The notes under the pieces are model-generated. The model did no database searches. It had not been told where the DNA came from and was given only the letters and a program-made list of their open reading frames with translations. A DNA stretch of 64,000 nucleotides from Lachnospiraceae bacterium. Its GTDB lineage: Bacteria; Bacillota; Clostridia; Lachnospirales; Lachnospiraceae. Location: assembly GCA_022510745.1 (NCBI GenBank), contig JAFLSY010000008.1, positions 102,035 through 166,034 of the forward strand. The letters are read 5' to 3'. Numbering within the stretch: the first letter of the stretch is position 1; each line of letters begins with the position of its first letter. This document shows positions 36,501 to 46,000 of the stretch, piece by piece. The translations under genes and the position numbers were made by a program.

Positions 36501-37354
36501 CTCTCACCTCCGATATTTCCAAGCATAATATCTTCAATTGTTGGACGCTCCACAATAACGTCAGGAATATAAGACCGCACTTCCGATACTTGCTTAGTAA
36601 TTCCTGTAAATCCAAATGCAGTTTCCGATAAATTCAAAAAAAGTCTGCGTATATCATCCGTCAAGGATCGAACATCCCCTTTCACGATCCGATATGTGTC
36701 GAGCAAAGTATCCTTTTCCTCCTGAAAGACAATCTGTCCATTATCAATCATAATGAGCATATCCGCAATCTTATCCAGGTCGGAAGTAATATGTGTTGAA
36801 AAGAAAACCCCTTTGCCGTCATTCTCCATATACTCGGTTAAGGTCTTCAAAAGCTGACTTCTGATCATCGGGTCAAGTCCGCTCGTAGGTTCATCCATGA
36901 TCAAGAGTTCTGCGTTGTGAGAAAGCGCCAAAGCAAGCGCATACTTCATTCTCATACCTTTGGAAAGGGTATTGATCTTTTGCTTTGGGTCGAGGGAAAA
37001 CACATCCATGTACCGCTTAAAATCTTTTTCGGACCATGAAGTGTACGCAGCTGCAATAATGCTTTTCATTTCTGATAAAGAAAGCTCTTCATAAAAACAT
37101 CCATCGTCTAACACAACACCAATGCGGTCTTTGATTGCTCTTTCATTCTTGTCCATATCGAGGCCAAAGAACCGAATATTACCGGATAACTTGTTTGACA
37201 ATCCCAAAAGTGTCCGCAGCGTAGTTGTTTTACCCGCACCGTTGATACCAATAAAACCTGTAATGCATCCCTCCGGCAAGGAGAATGTAACATCTGTTAA
37301 AGAGAATTTACCATACGACTTGTTTAAGCCGTCCACTGTCAAAATATCGCTCAT
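36497..37354 (-). CDS. ABC transporter ATPase
   Basis: A 285-residue ATP-binding subunit. Walker A GINGAGKTTTLRTLLGL (about 36-52), signature LSKGMRMKYALALALSH, Walker B LLIMDEPTSGLDP and the switch His in FFSTHITSDLDKIAD are present. The signature reads LSKGM rather than LSGGQ, usual for the drug/bacteriocin export branch. It follows the GntR gene by 1 base and overlaps the permease, forming a three-gene operon. Confidence 0.93.
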   Translation of the reverse strand: MSDILTVDGLNKSYGKFSLTDVTFSLPEGCITGFIGINGAGKTTTLRTLLGLSNKLSGNIRFFGLDMDKNERAIKDRIGVVLDDGCFYEELSLSEMKSIIAAAYTSWSEKDFKRYMDVFSLDPKQKINTLSKGMRMKYALALALSHNAELLIMDEPTSGLDPMIRSQLLKTLTEYMENDGKGVFFSTHITSDLDKIADMLIMIDNGQIVFQEEKDTLLDTYRIVKGDVRSLTDDIRRLFLNLSETAFGFTGITKQVSEVRSYIPDVIVERPTIEDIMLGNIGGER

Positions 37355-37355
37355 C

Positions 37356-37730
37356 TTAATCCTCCTCGTAAAGAATATCCATCATGGCATTTAGTTCTTC
37401 CTTACTTATTTTCAGTGATTTTGCCGTCTGTATCATATCCAGCATTTTTTGCTCCACAAGCCGCCGTTTGGCATCACGGAGCAGTTCAAGATTACTTGCA
37501 GAGACGAAAGTACCGATTCCCACCTGACTTGAAACAAATCCCTCTTGTTCTAATTCCTCATAAACCCGCCGAATCGTTAAGACGCTGACTTTTAAATCAT
37601 TCGCAAAAGCTCGAATAGAGGGAAGTTCGTCTCCTTCAACCAATTCTTCTTTTAATATGGCATCCTTAATCTGGTCTTTTATCTGCTGATACAAGGGAAT
37701 GTCAGAAGTATTTGAGATTAGTATTTTCAA
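37356..37730 (-). CDS. YtrA-type GntR regulator
   Basis: A 124-residue repressor with an N-terminal winged helix (PLYQQIKDQIKDAILKEELV; LPSIRAFANDLKVSVLTIRR) and a short C-terminal tail, the size of the YtrA subfamily that controls its own ABC operon. The start is a TTG at 37730 behind GAGGAGATGATCAT; the ATG just upstream opens a two-codon frame only. It is first in the operon and probably autorepresses it. Confidence 0.9.
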   Translation of the reverse strand: MKILISNTSDIPLYQQIKDQIKDAILKEELVEGDELPSIRAFANDLKVSVLTIRRVYEELEQEGFVSSQVGIGTFVSASNLELLRDAKRRLVEQKMLDMIQTAKSLKISKEELNAMMDILYEED

Positions 37731-37773
37731 ATGATCATCTCCTCTTTCTATAATGTGCTGTTTTTATATACAC

Positions 37774-37802
37774 ACTATATACTATAAATACACCTCTGTC
37801 AA
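37774..37802 (-). promoter_or_regulatory. Promoter of the GntR/ABC operon
   Basis: On the minus strand TTGACA (37797-37802) and TATAGT (37774-37779) are spaced by 17 bases. The region around and after the -10 is rich in TATA/GTGT half-repeats that could hold the GntR operator. The -35 box abuts the terminator of the neighbouring kinase gene. Confidence 0.75.
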
Positions 37803-37803
37803 T

Positions 37804-37854
37804 AAGAAAAGGAGCATCGCCACATAACTATGAATTGATATGCTCCCTTTTCTT
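37804..37854 (-). terminator. Terminator after the sensor kinase gene
   Basis: AAGAAAAGGAGCAT (37804-37817) pairs with ATGCTCCCTTTTCTT (37840-37854), with one bulge. On the minus strand the second arm ends in TTTTCTTATT. It may work in both directions. Confidence 0.7.
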
Positions 37855-37877
37855 ATATTTGAATCATGAAGTAGCAT

Positions 37878-39260
37878 TTACATATTCTTTAGCATAACCG
37901 ACAGGGTAAACACCCCTCCCTCTGCAATCCAATCCACCGCCCCCTGATATTTTTCCGCGGCACTTTTGATATTTTCAAGACCGATCCCATGCAGGTCCTT
38001 ATCTTTTTTCTTTGTCAGCGGAAATCCTGACTGTCCGTTCATCAGCAATTCGCCGTTAAAACGATTTTCTATCTCCATGAGAAACATTTTTCTTTTTAAA
38101 GAGGAAGAGAGTCTGATATAAATCTCTGCCTCCGGTTCGGCAATTCTCAATTCCCCGCACGCCTCCAGAGCGTTATCCAAGGCATTTCCCAGAATAATCC
38201 CAATATCATAACCAAGGATTTTTAGATCCTTGGGAAAAATCAGATCATCAACATCTATTTTCAAGCCGGGTATTGTCTTCACTGCTTCGTGATACTTCAT
38301 GCTCAAGATGGTATCCGCCACAATATTACCCGTATGAAACCGGGTATCCAGCTTTTCCATCGATTCCTGCAGTCCGGATAAATATGACTGCAGCTCTGCC
38401 TGCGCTTTTTCTGTATGCTCCGCGGATAGCTGCATGACCACCGAAAGTGTGTTTCTCATGTCATGCTTTAAGCCGCGCAGCCCACTCCAAAACCGCTCCA
38501 TCTCCGATACATACTCCTGCATGCTGCTTATCTGCTTTTCTAATACGATTCGGTTATTATTTTCCCTGTTTAATAAAAGGCCATCCTGAAACGCTTTAAA
38601 CCCGTGTATGACAGCTAACAGGGATAAAATCAGAATCCCTAAAGCAACAACATAGAAGAGCGGGGATTCTTCATATAACAAAATCCCGTTTTTCCCCGCT
38701 ACAAAGGATATGATATGAAGCATCAGCCCAACAAAGATTCCGGCTATACCCGGCATGGTCAAAAACAACAGATCCTTATTCCCAACATTAAAATCTTTGA
38801 TCCATATTTTTTTGGTAAGATATTTTAAAGACAAATAAAATACCAACAGGCATATTATATAGTACTGCGCACTTCCTATCGGTAACAATCCTGCCAGTTC
38901 ACCACTGCCCACGCCAATTGCACTGATTATGATTGTCATACCGATCATCATTCTAAACGATGCACGATAAAAACATCCCACTATCAACAACGTACTAAAA
39001 AAAGAAAATATGAGTTCCATCATTGCATCCACATCTGCGGGAAGCTCGGATATACTAAAAATGGCAGTGTATAACACACTCAGTATTGCATTTACGATCC
39101 AGATCAGCAGGCCATTCCATAACTTTTTAGGCAGCCGTCTTTCCATAAAGTGCCCAAAGAATAACTGCATACAATATGGTTCAAAAAACAGACTGGCTAC
39201 ATAGAAGATCAAATTTAAGTAAGAGAAATAGACACCCTTAATAAAGAAACCTTTATCCAA
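37878..39260 (-). CDS. AgrC-like sensor histidine kinase (GHKL)
   Basis: A 460-residue sensor kinase. The first roughly 225 residues form six or seven membrane helices; a coiled linker (NRENNNRIVLEKQISSMQEY) leads to the phosphoacceptor GLRGLKHDMRNTLS (His near 266) and a GHKL ATPase with NALDNALEAC (N box, about 367) and GIGLENIKSAAEKY (G box). This design is shared by peptide-sensing AgrC/VirS-type kinases. It overlaps the regulator gene by 8 bases. No peptide precursor gene is seen next to it. Confidence 0.9.
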   Translation of the reverse strand: MDKGFFIKGVYFSYLNLIFYVASLFFEPYCMQLFFGHFMERRLPKKLWNGLLIWIVNAILSVLYTAIFSISELPADVDAMMELIFSFFSTLLIVGCFYRASFRMMIGMTIIISAIGVGSGELAGLLPIGSAQYYIICLLVFYLSLKYLTKKIWIKDFNVGNKDLLFLTMPGIAGIFVGLMLHIISFVAGKNGILLYEESPLFYVVALGILILSLLAVIHGFKAFQDGLLLNRENNNRIVLEKQISSMQEYVSEMERFWSGLRGLKHDMRNTLSVVMQLSAEHTEKAQAELQSYLSGLQESMEKLDTRFHTGNIVADTILSMKYHEAVKTIPGLKIDVDDLIFPKDLKILGYDIGIILGNALDNALEACGELRIAEPEAEIYIRLSSSLKRKMFLMEIENRFNGELLMNGQSGFPLTKKKDKDLHGIGLENIKSAAEKYQGAVDWIAEGGVFTLSVMLKNM

Positions 39261-39843
39261 GCAATTTCCCTCCTCTCCGCAGATACTGCAGATATTTTTT
39301 CACAAATTCACTGCTTTTTCTTCTTGACAGGTATAGTTTTTCGCCATTTGTTAAAATGATTTTCTCCCTGTCATACTCCGCAATGTAAGCCATGTTTACC
39401 AAAAATCCTTTATGACAACAGCAAAATGCATCATCTAATTGCTCTTCTAAAGACCTCATGTCAGCATAGATTTCCAGAACTTCCTTTCCCGTATGTATCT
39501 CAGCTTTTCGTGCTCTGCTTTCAATATATAAGATATCATCTCTGCTCACGCTTACATGCCTGCTGCCGGCCTTAAAAAGCAATTGTACCTTCTCTTTTTT
39601 CTTTTGCAGTTCTTTCCATGCATTGGCAAACACTTCCGCAAACTTCTTTTCTGAGATTGGTTTTAACAGATAGTGAAAAGCAGAAACATCAAATGCTTCA
39701 AAAACATACTCTTTGGCACCTGTCACAAATATCAATACAGCTTCTTCCTTTTTCTTTCTCAGTTCTTTTGCTGTATCGATTCCATTGATGCCATTCATCT
39801 GTATATCCAAAAAGATCATATCAAATGAATCAGGAGAAGCCAA
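39253..39843 (-). CDS. LytTR response regulator lacking the receiver N-terminus
   Basis: Residues from the first usable start (TTG at 39843, 196 residues) cover the second half of a receiver (SFDMIFLDIQMNGINGIDTA with the phosphoacceptor Asp, FVTGAKEYVFEAF, YLLKPISE with the Lys) and a full LytTR DNA-binding domain (VSRDDILYIESRARKAEIHT, CHKGFLVNMAYIAEY). Family members are about 240 residues; the first roughly 45, with the acidic pair that binds magnesium, are missing. The frame stays open upstream but reads as unrelated hydrophobic text (VCYIVLFIFVRICYIVLF) made by a short direct repeat. A deletion has probably removed the start, so phosphorylation is doubtful. Confidence 0.75.
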   Translation of the reverse strand: MASPDSFDMIFLDIQMNGINGIDTAKELRKKKEEAVLIFVTGAKEYVFEAFDVSAFHYLLKPISEKKFAEVFANAWKELQKKKEKVQLLFKAGSRHVSVSRDDILYIESRARKAEIHTGKEVLEIYADMRSLEEQLDDAFCCCHKGFLVNMAYIAEYDREKIILTNGEKLYLSRRKSSEFVKKYLQYLRRGGKLLG

Positions 39844-39855
39844 AACCTCTTCTCC

Positions 39856-39917
39856 TGTTGCAAATAATACAATGTAACAAATACGAACAAAAATAAACAG
39901 TACTATGTAACAAACGG
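39856..39917. repeat. Direct repeat next to the truncated regulator
   Basis: ATGTAACAAA occurs twice, near 39872 and 39905, offset by 33 bases, in AT-rich text immediately upstream of the truncated regulator. The repeat may be regulatory or a scar of the deletion. Confidence 0.4.
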
Positions 39918-39955
39918 TTCCTTTTTTGTAAAAAGCGGTATGATTTTTCTTTGGA

Positions 39956-40279
39956 TCAATTAATCCTCTTTCTTAAACGGTATGGTAATTTTTTCACATC
40001 ATCAAGATTTAATTCATAATCAGCCATGCTTCCGCTGTATTCATATAGTATTATATTAGATATGGTTATCAGCTCTTCATCCGGAACCACTGTAATGGTG
40101 TATTTAAGTTCCGCTCTATCCAAAGCGGCTACATCCAGAAAAAAAGTGTCCATATCGGATGCTGAATATTCAAATGTCTGCGTACTCGCCATTACCACTC
40201 CTCCCATCAACGTTCTATCTGTGAAGGCATTGCATGATACATATTTTGCTGATGGACCGGATGTAAAAAATACCAACTT
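39956..40279 (-). pseudogene. C-terminal remnant of the XRE regulator, cut off by a stop codon
   Basis: This open stretch continues the XRE gene in exactly the same frame after its TAA: the readable text goes from GSVIE through the stop to KLVFFTSGPSAKYVSCNA and ends in LPYRLRKRIN, about 107 residues. The first possible start in it is a TTG at 40276 without a ribosome binding site. Its acidic, beta-rich look (TFFLDVAALDRAELKYTITV) suits an extracytoplasmic domain after the membrane helix of the XRE protein. I take it as the severed end of one gene of about 241 residues. Confidence 0.6.
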
Positions 40280-40684
40280 TTATTCAATCACGCTTCCCAA
40301 CACTCTTATCTCTGACGGCTGTGTAGATGGGCTATATAGCGAAATGGCTGCCAGTAAAATAAAGAGAACAAGAGTTGCCATCATTACAGTCAAGAATCTT
40401 TTCTTCGTATCAGATGCTTTTTTTCCCATCTGCCACAGATTAGAGTCCGATATTTCTTTGATCTCATCATCTCTTAAATATCTCCCTGCCAATATTTCAT
40501 TTATGCTGACTTCATAAAAGTCACTCAGACTTTGCAAAGAATCTACATCCGGAATTCCCTTACCTGTCTCCCATCTGGATACTGCTTTGTCCGAAACTTG
40601 TATGGCATCAGCTACCTCTTTTTGCTTCAGTCCTTTTTGCTTTCTTAATTTATTGAGAAAATGACCTATTACATATCCGTCCAT
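40280..40684 (-). CDS. XRE-family regulator with membrane helix, ended by a premature stop
   Basis: A 134-residue product: an XRE helix-turn-helix at about 8-62 (LRKQKGLKQKEVADAIQVSD, KAVSRWETGKGIPDVDSL), a short linker, and one membrane helix (TVMMATLVLFILLAAISLY, about 97-115). The TAA at 40280 follows closely after the helix and the same frame continues for over 100 residues, so the full-length gene seems broken by a nonsense change. The DNA-binding part may still work. The neighbouring response regulator is also damaged. Confidence 0.8.
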   Translation of the reverse strand: MDGYVIGHFLNKLRKQKGLKQKEVADAIQVSDKAVSRWETGKGIPDVDSLQSLSDFYEVSINEILAGRYLRDDEIKEISDSNLWQMGKKASDTKKRFLTVMMATLVLFILLAAISLYSPSTQPSEIRVLGSVIE

Positions 40685-40810
40685 ATCTATCCTCCCATAC
40701 GATATTTCTAATGTAATCCTACTTCATATTGGCAAATTTTGCACCCTATGTATCATAGAGTTTCGTATATTGGGCTTAAATAAGCATCATCTTAATCTTG
40801 GGAACATATG

Positions 40811-40859
40811 AAAAAGTAAAAACGGCAAGACATATTTCATTTCTGAAATATATCCTGCC
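40811..40859 (-). terminator. Terminator after the DUF6320 gene
   Basis: On the minus strand a 16-base stem (rc of 40844-40859 with rc of 40824-40839, two G-U pairs) is capped by a GAAA tetraloop and followed by GTTTTTACTTTTTC. It ends the DUF6320/acyltransferase transcript. Confidence 0.9.
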
Positions 40860-40886
40860 AAACCATACTACGCAGAAATAGACATA

Positions 40887-41591
40887 TTAAAAATGCAGTC
40901 GCCTGTCCACTTCATCCCGCAGTCTCTTTCTGGAGAGCAGCGTGATCAAAGTAATATCCAGAACGATACAGACTGCCAGTACAATGGCTGACCAGACCAA
41001 TGTTATTTTCTCCGTCAGATACCAATCTATGATACTCTCCAAGCCTATACACAAAATTCCTATGGTGGAAAAGAAATACAGCATGGCGGCTAAAATGCTC
41101 AGCGGCAGTTTTCTGATACACAGCGCAAAAATCTCCGCTATAAACAACAACCAAAGTACAATAGGCAGGGCCAGACCGTAAAACCATGCGTCATTTCCGG
41201 TCACAAAAGTGATCAGATACAGATAAATACCAATGGCCAGACCATCCAAAAGCAGAGCCAGATAGGCAGACAGCTTATGGAAGATGATCACCGGTACAAA
41301 CAGCACCCAAATGACCAGGCAGGCTCCCAGTATCAGGAGCGACCAAGCAAAGGCACGGATCACCAACAGATTCAAAAGACCGCAGGTCAATCCCGTGGCG
41401 GCCAAAATGACCGAAATCAGAATTGCCATATCCTTTCTTTTCACCTGTTCCACCTGCCCTTTTTCCTTAGGATAGGGCGATGTCAAAGCAGCTTTTTCCA
41501 GTTCTCTTGGATTAATGACGGGCGTATTACACAAGGGACACTCCCGCAGGGAAGGTTCTAACTCCACGCCGCAGTTTACACAATAAGACAT
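40887..41591 (-). CDS. DUF6320-type zinc-ribbon membrane protein
   Basis: A 234-residue protein with an N-terminal zinc ribbon (MSYCVNCGVELEPSLRECPL, C-x2-C then C-x2-C) and six membrane helices from about residue 50 on. It matches my memory of the DUF6320 family, often found beside an alcohol-acetyltransferase-like gene as here (16-base gap). Function unknown; by context it could help lipid or cell-envelope acylation. Confidence 0.75.
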   Translation of the reverse strand: MSYCVNCGVELEPSLRECPLCNTPVINPRELEKAALTSPYPKEKGQVEQVKRKDMAILISVILAATGLTCGLLNLLVIRAFAWSLLILGACLVIWVLFVPVIIFHKLSAYLALLLDGLAIGIYLYLITFVTGNDAWFYGLALPIVLWLLFIAEIFALCIRKLPLSILAAMLYFFSTIGILCIGLESIIDWYLTEKITLVWSAIVLAVCIVLDITLITLLSRKRLRDEVDRRLHF

Positions 41592-41607
41592 TTCACACCC
41601 CGCCTTT

Positions 41608-42906
41608 CTATAATTTGTTCCGATTGCTTTCGATTTTCACTTGGATACCCTCCTGCACCAGTTTCCTAAAAAAATACCGCTCCACATCTGTTTCCTTAAT
41701 GCTACTGGCAAAATTGATTGTTAAAATATCCTTAAAGCTGATAATTGCACAGTTGGTACGATTGGAAAAAGGCTGTCCCATACAGATATCCACCCTCTCA
41801 ATAAAGGGTTCCATACTTTTCGGAACCTGTAAGACCCCCATATTGGTGAGCCCCGCAGAGGAGTTTCTATCCTGCACTTTAGTATAAAACCGGCGCACCA
41901 CAAAATCCTTAATAAACAGGGGAACCAACCGGATAAAGGGATTCCGCTGAGTGGCCGCATTGGTAGTGATGTCTCCCCGCAAAAACTTTTCGTTTAAATA
42001 ATAGCGCATATATCCCCTCACCTGAGCCACAATTTCTTCAAAACTGTACTCTCCCATTCTAGGATCGATACCCGGATAAACCATAGTAATAAAATTCCGC
42101 AGTGTCTTGGAGGGAAAAAAGCGGCGCAGATTCACGGGCATGGCAATCTTTACCGGCCTTAACCCGATATGAGGTGTGTTCAACTGATGCTGCAGCAAAG
42201 CATAAAGTAATACCGCATCCAGATACTCCGTAACGGTGGCCCCGTAGCGTTTTGCCGCCTCAAGTACCTGTGGGGCCGGCATAATGCCATCAATAATATT
42301 CAGTGTATAAAACGGCTCCTTTGTTCCTCTGACCCGATAGGCTCTCTCCTTCGGCCTGGGAGGACGTACCTTGGAAGTTGCATAGCGCATATAGGCATCT
42401 TCCAACTCCCCCTCGTCCGGTTCTTTCGTTATATCAAGCACATAGCCGCCACATTCAATTTCAGCGCCCAAAAGCCGCAGATATTCGGCAGTTACGGTCT
42501 GCAGCACGCACATACCTCCGGTACCGTCGCCTAAGCTGTGGTGGGCTTCTAAAGAAATCCTGCGTCCATAATAATAAAAGCGGATCAGATATCGGTTATT
42601 TGTCTTAAAAGGCATGGGCATACAGGGATTATTTATATCCGGCTTTACAAAAGGACCAGGACGGTGATTCGGTTCCAAATACCGCCAAAACAGCCCTTTC
42701 CTGATAGCCGCTTTGTAGGTGGGGAATCTGGGAAGCACTCTGTCCACCGCCTCCTGTAAGATGTCCGGCTGCACCGGCTCCTTCAAAAGAACAGAAAGAC
42801 GATAAACGGAAGAAAAGTCCTTCCGCTGCAATGTTGGATAAACAATCGCAGACAAATCCAGTTTATACCAGACTTCCGGATACTTCTTTTTTTCTTCTTT
42901 TTTCAT
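41608..42906 (-). CDS. Alcohol acetyltransferase / condensation-domain-like protein
   Basis: A 432-residue protein of the BAHD/condensation superfamily. The catalytic motif appears as EAHHSLGDGTGG (HHxxxDG) near residues 125-136, and the second half has RPVKIAMPVNLRRFFPSKTL and NRTNCAIISFKDIL. Such enzymes move acyl groups to alcohols or amines. I choose the ATG at 42906 (MKKEEKKKYPEVWYKLD) over one at 43002, because the added residues would be encoded by a repeat-like palindromic element; the ribosome binding site is not clear for either. It is paired with the DUF6320 gene. Confidence 0.8.
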   Translation of the reverse strand: MKKEEKKKYPEVWYKLDLSAIVYPTLQRKDFSSVYRLSVLLKEPVQPDILQEAVDRVLPRFPTYKAAIRKGLFWRYLEPNHRPGPFVKPDINNPCMPMPFKTNNRYLIRFYYYGRRISLEAHHSLGDGTGGMCVLQTVTAEYLRLLGAEIECGGYVLDITKEPDEGELEDAYMRYATSKVRPPRPKERAYRVRGTKEPFYTLNIIDGIMPAPQVLEAAKRYGATVTEYLDAVLLYALLQHQLNTPHIGLRPVKIAMPVNLRRFFPSKTLRNFITMVYPGIDPRMGEYSFEEIVAQVRGYMRYYLNEKFLRGDITTNAATQRNPFIRLVPLFIKDFVVRRFYTKVQDRNSSAGLTNMGVLQVPKSMEPFIERVDICMGQPFSNRTNCAIISFKDILTINFASSIKETDVERYFFRKLVQEGIQVKIESNRNKL

Positions 42907-42939
42907 TTCTCTGGAATATTCCTCTCCGTTGCGTGTCAA

Positions 42940-43028
42940 CCAGCGAAACTTGAAAACATGTTTCACTGGTTCGCGAGCAGCGGTGAATGGAAATGCAAGC
43001 ATTCCCGCTCACCTTGTGCCTTCGCGAA
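42940..43028. repeat. Structured palindromic element (probable dispersed repeat)
   Basis: Two hairpins stand side by side: CCAGCGAAAC (42940-42949) with GTTTCACTGG (42960-42969), and GAATG (42985-42989) with CATTC (43000-43004) inside a larger GAGC...GCTC pairing, followed by the palindrome TTCGCGAA (43021-43028). On the minus strand one frame reads ECLHFHSPLLANQ and stops; I recognise that peptide as a recurrent spurious ORF end in clostridial genomes, hinting at a dispersed repeat. No second copy was seen in this window. Confidence 0.55.
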
Positions 43029-43062
43029 AAAACCGGAAGGAGCCTGCGTCCCTCCGGTTTTA
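43026..43062 (-). terminator. purL terminator
   Basis: On the minus strand AAACCGGA (rc of 43053-43060) pairs with TCCGGTTT (rc of 43030-43037), followed by TTT, 8 bases after the purL stop. Confidence 0.8.
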
Positions 43063-43069
43063 GATACGC

Positions 43070-46000
43070 TTATTTAAAGTAAGCTACGCCGCTCTCAAAA
43101 ATCCGCAAATCCTGCTCACCGTAGATGTTCATGGCCACCGCAGTATCCCTTCTCTCTGCATGAGCCATCTTGCCAAAGCATCTGCCGTCAGGAGAAGTAA
43201 TCCCTTCAATCGCACAGTAGGAACCGTTGACATTCCACTCTTCGTCCATGGAAGCATTTCCGTGAATATCCACATACTGGGTAGCTACCTGACCATTTTC
43301 AAAGAGCTTCTTTATCCATTCCGCATTTGCTACAAAACGTCCCTCTCCATGAGAAGCCGGGCTGCAATAAGTTTCACCCAGCTTGGCTCCCTGCAGCCAT
43401 GGAGACTTATCGGATACTACCTTGGTATAGACCATCTTGGAAATATGGCGGTTTATGGTATTGAAGGTCAGGGTAGGGGAATCCTCCGTCTGCCCCACAA
43501 TCTCTCCGAAAGGCACCAGTCCCAGCTTAATTAACGCTTGGAAACCGTTACAGATACCTAGCGCCAGACCGTCCCGCTCGTTTAAGAGCTTTTCTACCGC
43601 TTCCTTCATACGTGCATTCTGAAAAGCCGTTGCAAAGAATTTTGCCGAACCGTCCGGTTCATCCCCCGCTGAGAAACCGCCGGGGAACATGATGATCTGC
43701 GCCTCTCCGATAGCCTTTTCAAATTCCTCCACCGAGTCTCTGATATCCTCCGCAGAAAGATTTTTAAACACTCTGGTCACAACTTTCGCTCCTGCCCGTT
43801 CAAAGGCCTTCGTACTGTCGTATTCACAGTTGGTGCCGGGGAATACCGGTATGAACACGGTGGGCTTTGCCACCTTATTCTTACATACATAAATGCTGTC
43901 AGCTTTATATGTCTTGCTCTCCACGGGTGAGGTATCCTGCTCCGCCTTGGTGGGGAATACCTTTTCCAGCGTGCCCTTCCATGTCTGCAATGCGTCCTCT
44001 AAAGGCAGCTTCATATCGCCAAAGGTAAAGACTGCTTCCTCTGTGACCGTACCGATCAAGCTGTAATCCACATCCGCAAGCATCTGCAGTTTATCGGATT
44101 CTACTTCCGCCAGAATGTCACCCAGAGCATTTTCAAACAGCGCGGCATGCGCCACTTCATTGTCTACGGTCACACCCAGTTTATTGCCAAAGGCCATCTT
44201 GGAAAGCGCTGCCGCCACGCCCTTACTATCCAGCGCATAGGCGGAAACAACAGTCTTTTTCTCAATCAGTCCCGCAATGGTATCATAAAGCTCCATCACC
44301 TTTTCATAGACGGGTACATCATAATCGTCCTTTTCAATTTTAAAGCGTACCAGCTTATTGCCGGCCTGCTTTAACTCGGGCGTGATCACATCCCCGTACT
44401 TAGCCACATCCACCGCAAAGGAAACCAGCGTAGGAGGCACATCAATATCATTGAAAGTACCGGACATGGAATCCTTTCCGCCGATGGAGGGCAGTCCAAA
44501 ACCAATCTGCGCATCGTAAGCGCCTAACAGCGCCGAGAAAGGCTGACTCCAACGATGGGGATCCGCTGTCATACGCCGGAAATATTCCTGGAAAGTAAAC
44601 CGTATTTTCTTATAGTCACCGCCGGAAGCCACTATCTTTGCCATGGATTCCACGACTGCATAGACTGCTCCATGATAGGGACTCCAGGATGATAAATAGG
44701 GATCAAAACCGTAACTCATCATGGTAACGGTATCCGTACTGCCATACAACACGGGTAGCTTCGCTATCATGGTCTGGGTTTCCGTCAGCTGATATTTGCC
44801 ACCATAGGGCATCAGTACACTGGCCGCACCGATGGAGGAGTCAAACATCTCCACCAGTCCCTTCTGAGAGCATACATTTAGGTCAGCTAACAGTGCCATC
44901 CATGCCCCCTTCACATCCCCCGCCTGCAATTTTTCTGCTACGGCAGGGACTGCCGTTTTGTTGAAATAGTTGTCATTCTCACTTGGAATATCCACTTTGA
45001 CAGTGGTCTCCTGATGGGCGCCGTTGGTATCCAAGAAGGCTCTGGAAATGTTGACAATGTCCTTGCCTCTCCAATTGAGCACCAGACGAGGCTCCTCGGT
45101 CACTACCGCTACGGGCACCGCTTCCAGATTCTCCTCCGCCGCATAACCCAAAAATGCATCTACATCCTTTTTGTCAACGACTACCGCCATACGTTCCTGA
45201 GACTCTGAAATAGCCAGTTCCGTACCGTCTAAGCCCGCATACTTCTTAGGCACCTTATCCAGATCCACTACCAGACCCGCAGCCAGCTCGCCGATGGCAA
45301 CGGATACGCCGCCGGCACCAAAATCATTACATTTCTTGATCAGACGGCTGACCTCTTCTCTCCGAAACAGCCTCTGTATCTTACGCTCCGTGGGCGCATT
45401 TCCTTTCTGTACCTCCGCACCGCAGGTTTCGATGGAAGTATCCGTATGCACCTTGGAGGAGCCGGTGGCACCGCCGCAGCCGTCCCGCCCGGTACGTCCG
45501 CCCAACAAAATGATGATATCGCCCGGATCGGAGTTTTCCCTGATAACATTCTTTCTGGGGGCCGCTCCCATGACGGCTCCGATCTCCATACGTTTTGCCA
45601 CGTAAGCGGGGTGATAGATTTCCTTTACATAACCGGTGGCAAGTCCGATCTGGTTGCCGTAGGAAGAATAGCCGGAGGCCGCTCCCCTCACCAACTTTTT
45701 CTGGGAAAGTTTTCCATGCAGCGTTTCCGATACAGGAACAGTGGGGTCCGCTGCACCGGTGATCCGCATAGCCTGATAAACATAGCCGCGTCCGGAAAGG
45801 GGATCTCTGATCGCACCGCCCAGACAGGTGGCCGCACCACCGAAAGGTTCTATCTCCGTAGGATGGTTGTGGGTTTCATTCTTAAAGAATACCAGCCATT
45901 CCTCCGTCACTTTTTCACTGCCGTAATCCATCTCCACCGGAACAACGACCGAGCAGGCGTTGATTTCGTCCGACTGCTCCATATCCTCTAATTTTCCGTC

